A stretch of 64,000 nucleotides of DNA, taken from assembly GCF_900497805.2 (NCBI RefSeq), contig NW_020954610.1, forward strand, positions 24,190,090 to 24,254,089, given 5' to 3'. The position numbers and the translations under genes were made by a program. Under the pieces are notes generated by a model that was given only the letters and a program-made list of their open reading frames with translations, ran no database searches and had not been told where the DNA came from. This document shows, piece by piece, positions 32,391-43,829 of the stretch. This DNA is from Vombatus ursinus. Its lineage: Eukaryota > Chordata > Mammalia > Diprotodontia > Vombatidae. Numbering within the stretch: the first letter of the stretch is position 1; each line of letters begins with the position of its first letter.

Positions 32391-35300
32391 TTTAAATATA
32401 ATATTTTATTATTTAATGGTGCAAAAATATTGGTTCTCACTAAAATATGGTGATGAATAATGAGGTGATGAAATTTGCAATTTTACCTTGAATATAAAAT
32501 ATTGAAAATAATGGGATGGGTCTTTCATGACTTAATAAAACTTGATAATATAAATATCTTAGGGTAAAGTTCTAGTGAATCACAATTTATTTGATCTACT
32601 ATAAATGAAGTATCTAGTTCACAAGCATAAGCACTAAAAGACCAGTAGCCCCATTCTATAGCATAGGAAAATGAAGGGCTTGTTTATCTCTGTTTCTCCT
32701 GGCCAAAATGAAATATTTGAGCAGGTCCACATTTAAATATGAAGGTAATATAACCTTTTGTAATGTAGAATGTAATCTTTACTTTGGGTCTATGTTCTAT
32801 GTTGAAAATTCAGAAAAAAACTTGGTAGGTTTTTTTTTTCACTAATGCTTCTGCAAAAGTTGATAAATGCCACCCTCAAAAAAAAAAAGGAAAAAAAAAT
32901 ACGCAGTTCATAGTCTTATAGGAATGTGGGGGATGGGCCTTAAATAACAAAGTATATTTTTTTCCCCAAGCACTAGATACACTATGGTCAGAAAGAAGGT
33001 GTTAACTTAAAAGATTTTCATTTCAGTAATAAATCATTTTGGACATGTTTGGCTTTACAAAGCAATAGTGAATAAGAAAACACTCATGCTTTCCAAAATT
33101 GTCACCAGCCAAGTTAAAAGCTGTTTACCATTCTTGCTGAACACAACATACATATAAGCACTTTTAAAGACACCAACACAAACTTTTTACTTTTTTCCTA
33201 AAACTCATTCACACAGATACTATTCCTAAGCGCCATGATGTTTCGAGTCTTAATTTTCTTTAAGTTCTACATTCTATTTTGAGTACAGAAGTTTTTTGTT
33301 TGTTTGTTTGTTTCATTGTTTTTCCCTTTCTCACAGGAAAAAAAAATGTTTAAAACTGTCTGGGAGAAAAAATCCCTTACTATGGAGTCTTAGATCACTT
33401 TAATTACTACTAGAGGGTTAAAACATTATGCATTAATTTGGAGGACTAATCACATTTTATCTTTCATCCTTCAATGTACAAATTTTAGAATGACTTCTGA
33501 TAAAAAAAAAACTTTTTCTTGGCTGAGTTCAGTTTTTTTTTAGACTATTTTGCATCTACAGGAGAATTTTCTCAAAGGAAACAAGAGCTTAGTTAAATAT
33601 AGAGCTATTTCAAGGCCAAGAAAAATCTTTAGAACACCTGAAAATACAATGCAATACAAGTCATGCCATACCTTCACCACAACAATAATGCAGTATCATG
33701 AAAAACAGTTGAGGAAGCACAGCTGATAATTTTATAATAATAAAAGCAAATCAACGTGTCTATTTCTGCATTCAGCTTCACCACACATTTAGGTTGTTAC
33801 ATTTCCTCATCCCTCCTAGCAAAGTTGGCCTTCCAAGTGCAAGGTGCAGGTCATCGATACATACACAGACACTGTTATTATTATAATTTAACAAAACATA
33901 TAGATAAATTTAAAGATAAACCCCTTTAAGAGTAGTAGTGCTAATCGAAGTGTTGAGGGAATTTTCAGTGCAAATATTCTTTCAATTCTTTCTAAGCTAG
34001 GACATTTCCTGTGGAAATAAAGAGCATAAATATAAGATATTTATAAATATCTTTATAAAGTTCTTTATAAATAAAGAACTGTTATTGCCATTCCATAGCC
34101 ATACTCACCACTTTAGTTTAGGTTAAATTGGTATTTGTGGAATTATTTGCTTATCTCAGCTAATTCAACCTGAGTATACCCTCAAACATTTCTAGTGGTC
34201 TGAGAATACCATTTAAGAGGTCTCTTGCCTTAATGACTGGCTCTTTTCCTTTTTGTCCTCCCACTGTTTCCTTTGCACAGAGGTATTCTTTACCTTTTCT
34301 ACATGTATTTGTTGATCCTGTCAAACTTTAACATCTTCCTGGAACTAGTAAATGCTCATATAGGCAGTGGAAGTGCAACTCATTGCAAATAGCTATATGC
34401 CTTTTTCCTGACCTCTACTTCACAACTCTGACCCCTATGTTGACCTTGCTTGTTGCCTGGTAGGCCCGAGTCACATGATCATCTAGTTTCAGCCATGTGG
34501 ATAACCCTATTATCTTAATCATGTAGAGTCCTCGTACATGTAGCCACCCACGAGAATGCAAAATATCTCTACCCAAAGAAAGACAGCTACTATAGTTAAA
34601 TGATTTCTTGAGGTCTCATTCTTGGTTTTATTTCTTAAGTTAATAAATAGTCCCCTCTCTACTTTTTTCTCACTTTTTTTTCCAAACAGTGGTATTGGCT
34701 TGGCATGGGGGCCTCATGAACCTGATTGCTTTCAAATCCTATATCAGATCAATTTGAATCACAATGTGGTAGCAAAATATTATAGAAAAAAATATTAAAG
34801 AGGGGAGCTCAGACTTATGGTATTAAGGAGAAGTCCTAGCAAAATCCTTGTGGAGAATATTTTTACCTGCACAATAAATTTCTTGTGTGACTGGTTCAAT
34901 CCAGATGGAGGCTTCCCCAACTGTACTAGGACAGTCTTTTTTAAACTAATTCCCTTTTGAATCTGCAACTTAAAGTGATGTAGTTCATGTAAAAGTTTTG
35001 TTTTTTTTTAAGAAGTGGAGAATTTTGCCAGCTGAGATCAGAGAGCAGTTTACTTCCTATCTTAAAAGATGTTGTGTGTATTACCTGTCTGAGCGAGTGT
35101 TGCATCAAGTTCTACTGTCTGAGTTTAGCACTGGCTATACCTAGCTGTGGCTAATATCATAGCTGGAGCAAAGAGAGACATTTGTTTATCCTGTATTTGC
35201 ATGTAAGATTTTTAGCAAATTCCATATCCTAGTCATCTAAAATTGCAATGTGTTGCTTTAAGAAATATTGGAATTCTCTCATTGGACAGTTTCACGTGAA

Positions 35301-35862
35301 GGCTAAATGATTGGTTGTCAGTGATGATAAGAGAAAAGATTACTATTCAGGAATACGTTAGACTATATAGTTTCTTCTGCCTCAAAGATTCTGGTAATCT
35401 GAGACTGATCTCTAACGCTAAGAACAAGAATCGTTAAAGTGTCCAAGACAGTACAAGTGTTTGATGTTAGAACTAGAACTATAGATCCAGTCTCCTGCTT
35501 TGCCAATAAGAAATCTACAGTGTCAGAAAAGCAGATATGATTTTAGAAGTTTTTCCCTTACTCCAAATCTCTTGGTCCTCTCAGAGCCATACCTGTTACT
35601 GTGCCTTTCCAGTGACGGCCATAGGCCTCCAAGTTACCCTAAAGTTTGTTGAATGTCTCTTTCTGACATTAGCTTGAATAGACACCTGTTTTATTCCTTC
35701 ACATTTTAGAGAGGCAGTTATTAACATTCTAGTTGCTTTTAACACTTAACATTGGTTTTTGCAAAGGAATATTTACTTCACAGATATAACAGGAACAAAC
35801 ATTTAGCCCAACACTTCAGGGCATAATCCCACCCCCACCCCCACTCCCATATCCCTTTACTG

Positions 35863-36438
35863 GTGGAGAGCAGAGGCGATCAAGCTCAAAATTTAGCTCT
35901 AGTTCTAACATTGGTTCTAAGTTCACATCTACAGCCAACATCACTGTCAAGCTCTGCTAGGCTAGAATTCCTGTCCTTGATTCCTTGGGGCATCTACATT
36001 GGGCAAGGTACAGCACCTGGTTTTGATTCTTTGCTTCTTGGATCCCAGCAGCTCAAATTGAGATTCAGCTCTCTGCACATAGTATGGAAAAGAACTAGGG
36101 AAAAGGCCAATGACGCAGGACATTTCTTCAGGTCTATATGGAGCAGAGGCATAAAGAACCCTATAACCCTCTCCCTTTACAATATGATTCTCTTATCTGG
36201 AGCTATTAGGAAAGCAGTGACCTTAGATGTGTATGCCTCAAAGAAACAGCTGACTGGAAACCCCCCCCCCCTTTTTTTTTTCGATACCAAGAATTCTTAT
36301 TCCATAGTCATTGGAAAAAAGACTCCTTTAAACCATATGTTAGGCCAGCAGGAAGCAGTTTCAGAATGTCCACAAATGCACCAGTCATCCAAGTTCTGCA
36401 AAAAGCAGCTCCCAGTCTCTCCAAGTGGACAGAAGTAA
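35863..36438 (+). other. Unassigned open frame, 191 codons, probably non-coding
   Basis: This is the longest plus-strand open frame not explained by a repeat. It opens at a GTG codon, and its first in-frame ATG lies more than 100 codons in (in the ...LYNM... stretch), so as a stand-alone eukaryotic gene it is unlikely. The translation has no domain I recognise. A run of Pro then Phe (about residues 134-140) comes from a C/T homopolymer. An AATAAA lies 42 nt after the stop with a GT-rich stretch after it, so a 3' terminal exon is possible but unproven. An alternative is chance in locally higher GC. Confidence 0.2.
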
Positions 36439-36479
36439 TTTTAGCTGGCCTGACTATGCCCTGACACCCATTGAATAAC

Positions 36480-36485
36480 AATAAA
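36480..36485 (+). promoter_or_regulatory. Candidate polyadenylation signal AATAAA
   Basis: AATAAA, followed within about 10-35 nt by the T/G-rich GGTTTCTGAGGGTTAGGCTC, the normal layout of a mammalian poly(A) site. It lies in the repeat-poor island and just after the 191-codon open frame. Confidence 0.3.
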
Positions 36486-37989
36486 GGTTTCTGAGGGTTA
36501 GGCTCTTGTGCTTAAATGAGACTCTTGTTAAAATGCAAAATATTTTGGAAGGAGTACACATTAAACTTTTCAGTCATTAACATTTAAGTGTGAGGTTAGT
36601 TTCCTATAAAATATAAAAGTGAAGGAATAAGAGGCCAAATAAGTACCTTTTTATGGGGCTGGAACAGACTTGCACAACTTAGTAGGTAGGAGCCAAAATT
36701 AAAATAGACTAAACTTCTTTGCGCTGCAGATAGGTTTTTAGTGGCTCGCTTTCCAAGAAAAGATATAATTAGTGATTAAGCTATTTCTTAAAAACCCTTT
36801 TTTAATCCAGATGTAATCCAGAAACTGCAATCAGCAAACACTTCTTTATGAAGTCACCTTGGGTAAAAGACTTCCCAGCAGCAGTAATTTCTTTAGAAAT
36901 CTAAAAACTAACCTTAGTAGCAGCTTCATTTTCTGGAGCTTACTTTCTTGAAAAATGTTACTCCCTTCTGCAATTTTTCAACAATTCGGACCTTTAATTT
37001 GTTTTTCATTGGTATCCAATTTGCTTAAGTCAGGATGTTTTGATTTGAAATGGCAACAAAGATTCCTTTGGAACGGTTATTACTTCTCCGCAAACAAGAC
37101 ACAATATTTTGTCTCTTGTGTAAGTAAACAAGAATCTATTTGCCCACTGCAGATTAAACACTCTATGTTCTGATTTGATTTTGTTTCTTTTTTATCACCC
37201 ATTTTACAAAATCACCCCAAAAACTTTGAAGTTAGAACCAAAAAATCTCCACAGCAACTTCTCACATACAAAGAGATATTGAACTGAGTGTCTGACCTCG
37301 GAGAGAGTGCCAGATATTCATGGAGGGCAGAAGCACAGCGAGGGAAGGGAAAAAGCCCTCAAGTTGTTGTCACTATTCACATAGAGGGTGTCAGCTGTAT
37401 TGGTACGTGGCTGCACTCACTTTGCCCCTGTTCAATTCCAGTAACAACCGAAAACACAGAGAAAAGATGTGACTCTCACTCTTCTCAGACCAGAGACAGA
37501 TTGTTGATGGTTAGTTGCCACAGGTCACACAACGAACAGGAGAGAGTGCACAGTGGCAGCCCGCCCACCAAGTTACATGATGGGGACAATAGTGACTAGT
37601 AGAAGGTGGACTAAGCAGGGCATGGATAAAGCACTTGTTATATCTTTACTTTCTTTTAAATCCTCCACTTTTTTTGTAGGCCATCCATTCCTTAGGCAGG
37701 CCTGCGGGCTTTATGTTGTGCAGGCCTGGGGTAAGAGGATTGAGGGGTTTGGGAGGAAGAAAGGAAAACAAAGCAAGTAAGAAGGCAGGCAGCTGTATTA
37801 AGAACTACAAGCAATATCAGTCAACAGTGTAATATGGCAATTAAAAAAGAAAGCTAATTCATCTTAGGTTACATTAAAAGAGATATAATTTCTAGGAATA
37901 AGGAGACGATATAAAGCTATACTCTATCCTGGTTGGAACACATTCTGAAGTACAGTGCTTACTGTAGGACACATTTTGTATTTGTTTCT

Positions 37990-38057
37990 ATTAATTTAAA
38001 AATTTTATTGATATATTTTATTCTCACATAACCTACATGTTCTACTATATCTTTGAC

Positions 38058-38105
<48 letters not shown>

Positions 38106-39293
38106 TATAATAGAGAGGAAAATCAAAGTTCAGTAAAACTAACCAACCCATTGAAAAATATAAACAGTTTTCTATACCCATCATCCCTCATCGCTACAAA
38201 GAGGTATGGGAGGTCTATTTTCACATCTCCTGGAGTTAAATAGACTATTATTATTTCCCTACATTTGATCTGAATAATTTTGTGTCCTTTCAATTTACAT
38301 ATTTGTGTTCATCTATAATTTCTCCTGGTTCTTACTTCACTTTGAATAACCTCATATTTTGCTCTGATTCTGTATATTCAACATATTCTTTATTTATTAT
38401 AGTAGAGTAATATTCCATTACTTTCACAAAATACAATTTGTTTAGTCATCTCTATATGACTAATATTGATTTTTTCCAGTTTTTATTTTGTAAAAAATTA
38501 AATATTTTAAAGTAGGTAATTTCGAAGGATTTTTTTTTTTTTAATCACTGAGTGCCTTAGGATATATTTCTACCTTTAGAATCTCTAGGTCAAAGAGTAT
38601 GGCCATTTATTCACTTTTTTCACATAATTCCAAGTTGCTTTCCAGATTGGTTGGACCAGTTCACAGATCTACCAATAGTACACTTACTTACTTTCTTGTC
38701 TTTCTATAACCCTTATGATATTATCAATTCCTATTTTGTGTGATCTTTATCAATTTGATTGTTGCAGGATGAAATGAGTTATTTTGATTTTAATTTCTCT
38801 TATTATTGCTTTACACCAGTCTTTCATGTAGATGTTAATAATATAAAGTTCTTATTTTGAGGGTGATTTATTTATATAATTTGACCACTTACCTAAGAAT
38901 GGCTTTGGTTCTTATTTTTATTTATACTTACCAATATAATTTGGATAGCAAACCTACACGCATATATACATACATACATAAACATATATTTTCCCTAAGA
39001 GATTCTACTCCTAATCTCTGTTTTTGTTTGTACATATCTCTTTTTTTCCTATCTCTCTTAATTCCTATACTTTACTTCTACCTGCTACCTTGCGCTCCTA
39101 TTACTTAATCTACCCCAATTCCAGCAATCACTCCCTCATCCTCCCATTCTCCTGAATCTAAACTGCCTTCTATATCCCCTTTTCATTCTATTCCCACACT
39201 CACCCCTCTAAAGATCCTTCATTTATACTCTCCCTCCTCCCTATTCCCTTAGAGTTTTATTTCTTCTAAATTGAGAAGACTTTTATACTCTTC

Positions 39294-39327
<34 letters not shown>

Positions 39328-39673
39328 CCTCTCTCAAATCCATTCCTGATGAGAGTAGGTTTCTAGAACTAACAGCCCCCCCTCCCCCATCTAATTCTTC
39401 TGTATTGGTTCTTCCTCTTGCACCTCATTTGTAAAAGATAATTACTCTTTTAGCTGTACTTGAATGGTTTTACTTTTTGAAGTCATATCATACTCAGGTC
39501 TACCCCATCTTCCTTATAAGTTACCTAATTACTAGTAACAATCTTAGACACAGGTTTTATATTTTTCATACATAAAAGGTAAACATTCCATCCTTAATTA
39601 GTCCCTTATAATTGGTCATTGGTATGTACCTTATATTTCTCTTGGCTCTTGCATGTTAAGTCTTCTGTTGAGG

Positions 39674-39707
<34 letters not shown>

Positions 39708-40850
39708 TAACCAAGACCTGAAAGTCTGAAAATTGATCAAATGTCCATTTTTTTTTTTCATTCACAATTATGCTTAGCTTTGTTGGGTATGATATTTTTG
39801 ACTGGAAAACCAGTTCTTTTACTCTTCAATATATAGTGTTCCAAGACCTGTGATCTTTTAGTGTCACCACTGCTAGGTCTTGTGTGATTCTAATTGTGGT
39901 ACCGCCAAATGTAAATTGTTTTTCTCTTGTTGCTCATAATATTTCCTTCTTGATCTGGGGGATTCAGAATTTGAGTATAATATTACTGTGAGTTTTCCTC
40001 ATAGGATCTCTTTCAGGTGGTGATTGGTGGATTTTTTCTATTTCTACATTCTCCTCTTGTTCTAATGCTTCAGGACAATTTTCTTTAATTATTTCTTGTA
40101 TTATTGTATCAAGATTCTTTTTTTGATCAGAACTTTCAGGTAGTCCAATTATTCATATGTATTCTCTTTTTGATATGTTCTCTAGATCTGTTGTTTTATT
40201 GTGAGATGTTTCACATTCTCTTTTATTTTTCATTCTTTATTTTTTTTCTTATTATTATTTCTTCATGGTGCCTCCAATCTCTTCAGTTCTTCCTCCTGAT
40301 TTTGAACTCAAACCAAGACCTCCAGCCTCCTGTAAGTGCCCACAGTAGAGGCCTCCCCACCCCACTGCTTCTGCATTCACTGGGCAAGTGCTGATTCCTT
40401 CTCTGCCCCACCATGTCTCCAAAGCACAGCTGGGTCTGGTGTTCCTTGTCAGCAGATATTACCTAGATCTTCCCCAGGTCTGATGCCCAACTCCTCTCAC
40501 TGTCCTGGGGGTAAAACTTCCTGTGACTGGGGCAAAGGCAGCCTTCTAAACAAGCTAACCCTAGGACTTGCTGCTTCTTGTCTAAGCAGCTTGCTGCTTG
40601 TTGTTAAAGGAGACCTTAGGCTGGGGCTGTTTAGTATTCACAGGGAGGAAATCTCATCCAGGATTTTTCTTGAGATCTCCAATTGTCCTATAAGGGCCCT
40701 TCTTCTGCCCCTACTCTTATTTGTTTTCATGGCCCTATGCTCTCCCAAAGGCTGTTTTATCTCTTTTGTGAAGGAAAATCTTGAGAGCTTGAAATTTTCT
40801 GACCTACTCCACCATCTTGCCAGAATCCTCTCCTGCACTTTTGAAATGAG
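37990..40850 (-). mobile_element. Half-L1 (HAL1-like) LINE, old
   Basis: On the minus strand from 40850: an L1-type 5' end (GCAAGATGGTGGAGTAGG, minus, near 40805-40822), a G/C-rich 5'UTR to about 40330, an ORF1 region to about 39700 (minus-strand residues KISYPTKLS near 39780, the ORF1p C-terminal domain type), a purine-rich stretch (pyrimidine-rich on plus) to about 38950, then only the C-terminal end of ORF2 and the 3'UTR to about 37990. The endonuclease and RT parts of ORF2 are absent. A (GA)n repeat (38058-38102) and a TA repeat (39295-39323) lie inside. Same order as 55372-58925. Known: HAL1 elements keep ORF1, lack functional ORF2, and occur in marsupials. Confidence 0.65.
38058..38102. 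repeat. (GA)n microsatellite
   Basis: About 45 bp of nearly pure GA within the 3' part of the half-L1. Confidence 0.95.
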
Positions 40851-40929
40851 GAAAATTGGAAGTTCCAGTCTTGAAAAAGGAGGCAAGAGGAGAAGATGAG
40901 AAAGGGGAGGGGAGGAAGAGGAGAGGGAA

Positions 40930-40943
40930 AGGGGAAGAAAGAG

Positions 40944-41018
<75 letters not shown>

Positions 41019-41085
41019 ACAGAAGGAAGGAAGGGGAGGAAGAAGAGAAGGAGGACAGAAGGAAGGAAAGAAGGTAGGAAGAAAC
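40930..41085. repeat. (GAAA)n and GGAA-rich purine tract
   Basis: About 75 bp of pure GAAA repeats (near 40944-41018) followed by GGAAGGAA-type purine sequence. Four long open frames on both strands across it are artefacts. Lies about 90 bp beyond the 5' end of the half-L1. Confidence 0.95.
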
Positions 41086-41089
41086 CAAG

Positions 41090-42500
41090 AGAAATTTAGT
41101 GAATCATTGATTTGGGGTATGGAATTCAACCTGGGGAGGGCAAATAGTATGATAGGAGAATGAGAATTAAAAGAATGTGGAAAGAAATAAAGTATCAAAG
41201 GCTAATCGTAACTATTTTAAAGTTTTGCTCAAGGCTTGCCTAGAAGTCAGCTTTAGAGATCATTGCTTGATGAATATTATCCTATGCTTAAACTAAAACA
41301 CAGACTCACTGTGATAATCAGTCAAGATAATGTGCATGGAAATATTTTGTAGTAGCAAAACATTATAGAATTATAAAGTATTATTATTATCATAGCATAT
41401 TGTTAATGATTTAATTCATACGAAAACAAAATAAATCATTGAAAATATTCAAAAGTGGCAATATTGACTATGTTTAATTAATATTCATGCAATAATGTTT
41501 ATAGTGCAAAATGAACTGTAACATTAGCAAGTACACATGAGATATGATAAACTTGTCCAATGATAACCTGTTAATCCAATTGTTTTACTTCTGCTCTGCT
41601 AAATCAATCAAACAAATATGTTATTATAGCTATTTCCTCATATTTAATTTTGTTGACATTAAATTAATGAACTAATTAGTGTCCATTGTTTACATGGTCA
41701 CCTTTTGCAAAAGCAACATAGCTTTTAAGCTTTTGAATGGCAGGTACACCTGCTTCCTTCTTCAAGAGAATAGCCTGAATGAGACAACGTCACCTGATGC
41801 TGTAGTACTTCTCCATTTAAAAGAACGTGGTTGTAGATAACATTAATAGTAGAAGATTTCAGGACTAGAGAAAACCTGAGGCAAATAGATTATGTCCAGG
41901 CATGGAAAAACACACAAATTCACACAAAGTATTCGTCAGTTTATATTTATACTAGATATTTTGTTCTAAAATTGCAAAACCTCTTTTTAAAATAACTTTG
42001 GAGCTTGTTCTTGGCTCGGTACACATTTGATTATGTAGGGAAGCCTTCCCGTATGAGTGATTTCTTTTGTCACAATAAATTCTATTTACCGAACTGATGA
42101 GCGTAATCAAAATATGAATTGTTCTTGGTATTTAATAGGTCAATTCAATATGCACTGTAATTGACAAAGAGATAATGCTGTCACAGAGTATTTGCCCTAG
42201 CCTACAGCCATAGTAAATTTAGAAGTTGGCTTTTGCTATACCTCTAATTAGGTGAATGATCAAAATCTCTTTGAAGGTGTAAAGCTTTGGCTCAGAAACT
42301 CAGGAGGTTATTCAAAATTAGGGAACTGTTGAAGGCTTTAGCTATTTTACTTTTATCTTATTTTATGTAATTAACACTTTTTTCTCCTTTTGAGGAACTC
42401 AATTCATACTTATTACTATACATTTTTGAAGGTTATTCATTTTGTGATTGTTTCTATGTATACTATTTTTGGGAGGGGTATAAAAGAAAATAGCTTTGGC
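41090..42500. other. Repeat-free AT-rich block with homeobox-type motifs
   Basis: No recognised repeat for 1.4 kb. Contains clustered TAATTA/ATTAAT words (for example TTAATTAATATTCATG at 41475 and ATTAATGAACTAATTAG at 41662), a forkhead-like TTGTTTAC (41688), and the ZEB/E-box-like palindrome CAGGTACACCTG (41742). Candidate conserved regulatory DNA only. Confidence 0.35.
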
Positions 42501-42507
42501 AGGGAAT

Positions 42508-42760
42508 TTGTTGTTCAGTAGTGTCTAAGTCTTCATGACCCCTTGTGCTTTTGTTTATTTGTTTGTTTGGCAAAGACACTAGAGTAGCTTGCCATTTCCT
42601 TCACTAGCTTATTTTATAGATAAGAAAACTGAGGCAAACAGGGTTAAGTGACTTGCCCAGGGTCTTATAGCTTGTAAGTGTCTGAAGCCAAATTTGAATT
42701 CAAGAAGATAAGTCTTCCTGATTCCAGGCCCAACCCTCTATCCAATATTGCCTACTCACC
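42508..42760 (-). mobile_element. MAR1-type tRNA-derived SINE
   Basis: Antisense: TTGTTCAGTAGTGTCTAAGT, 'cttcatgaccccttg', 'ggcaaagacactagagtagcttgccatttcctt', GGTTAAGTGACTTGCCCAGG, head 'accctctatccaatattgcc'. A TTTG simple repeat has expanded near 42550. Confidence 0.85.
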
Positions 42761-42954
42761 AAGGAAAATATTATTGATAGCTTATAGTAAGTTTTCCTTT
42801 CAAAACTTCAAACTGTTTTACATCTATTAAATCATTCACCCAAATAACTCCTATGAAGTAAGACAGGTAAATAGTATTATTTTCCAACATAGCAAAGTTG
42901 AGTGATTTGTCTAGGTTCATGAAGAAAGCCTATATAATCAGGACAAGAACTCAG

Positions 42955-43135
42955 GTCTTAGAAATATAGATTTAGAGCTGGAAGTGATTTCAGAGGCCAT
43001 CTAGTAAAACACCCTCATTTTTAAGATGAGGAAAATAACATCTAGAGAGAGTATGCAATTTGCCAAGATCACATAGGTAGCAAATGTCAGGGCTAGCCTC
43101 TGACTCCACTTATGGCCTTCTTTCCATTTTGTCTC
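42955..43135 (-). mobile_element. MIR3-like SINE
   Basis: 'tagatttagagctggaagtgatttcagaggccatctagtaaaacaccctc', TTTAAGATGAGGAAAATAAC, 'ttgccaagatcacataggtagcaaatgtcag'. Confidence 0.65.
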
Positions 43136-43297
43136 ACTGTATCCAAAGTCTCTCATTTCTCTGGGGCATAGTTTTCTCAATGGAAAATTGAGGGATTTAT
43201 ACTTTTAGACATCTTCCAACACTAAATCCATTCTCCTAACTGCATTCCACTTATAGCAGTGGTCCTATTGCATTCTGCCTTAGAAATATGCCTTAAA

Positions 43298-43806
43298 AAG
43301 ATTTACATAAACTAATGTTGAATGAAATGAGCAGAACCAGAAGAACATTGTATACGGTTATAGCCACAATGTGCGGTGCCTAACTTTGACAGACTCATCC
43401 CTTCTTAGCAATGCAAGGATATGAGACAACTCCAAAGGACTCACGATGGAGAATGCTGTCCAGATCCAGGAAAAAAAAACCAACTATGGAGTCTGAATGC
43501 AGATCAAAACATATTATTTACTCTCTCTTTTCTTTTCTTTTCTTTTTTTGTTTATTTTTTCTTCCGCATAGTTTCTCCCCTTGGTTCTAATTCTTTTTTG
43601 CAACATGACTAAGGTGAAAATAGGTTCAATATCAATGTATATGTAGTGCCTATATCAAATTGCATGCTGTCTTTGGAACTCAGAATCTTATGGAAGTGAA
43701 TGTTGAAAACTAAAATTAATTTTTAAAAAATAGTTACAAATGATGGCTCTCTGGGTAGCAACCAGAAGGATATCTATTCAGAAATAAAGCTGATATGAAA
43801 AAAAAA
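43298..43806 (+). mobile_element. 5'-truncated L1 with candidate 3' transduction
   Basis: Sense L1: the last ORF2 codons (LNEMSRTRRTLYTV-type residues at 43315-43365), then the L1 3'UTR ('gcaaggatatgagacaac', 'ggactcacgatggagaatgctgtcc', GGAGTCTGAATGCAGATCAA, 'gttgaaaactaaaatt') ending near 43730. A further roughly 67 bp of non-L1 sequence follows, with its own AATAAA (43783-43788) and a 10-A tail. The whole is flanked by AGAAATATGCCTTAAA (43282-43297) and AGAAATATGCTTTAAA (43807-43822), a 16-bp duplication with one mismatch. So the extra piece was inserted with the L1. Confidence 0.8.
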
Positions 43807-43829
43807 AGAAATATGCTTTAAACTTTGGA

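Larger units (their letters stand above)
32391..37985. other. Repeat-poor island of 5.6 kb
   Basis: I recognise no LINE, SINE or DNA transposon in this stretch, unlike the rest of the window. It holds the open frame at 35863-36438, an AATAAA at 36480, and a slightly CpG-richer block at 37270-37600 with a 103-codon frame lacking any domain I know. Two homopolymer runs (C then T) lie at 36260-36281. It could be conserved non-coding DNA, a UTR or a non-coding RNA locus, or simply unique sequence. Confidence 0.5.

Noticed and set aside
34430-34740. Possible LTR end (TTAATAAATAG followed by GT-rich text) in the repeat-poor island
   Set aside because: No TG...CA boundaries, no TATA box at the right distance and no partner copy. 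AATAAA alone is not enough in AT-rich DNA.
37288-37599. 103-codon plus-strand frame in a CpG-richer block
   Set aside because: Opens at GTG, has no recognisable domain and no clear splice sites.
40638-41198. 186-codon minus-strand frame and overlapping frames
   Set aside because: Mainly poly(Ser-Phe-Leu) from the GAAA tract, fused to half-L1 5'UTR antisense text.
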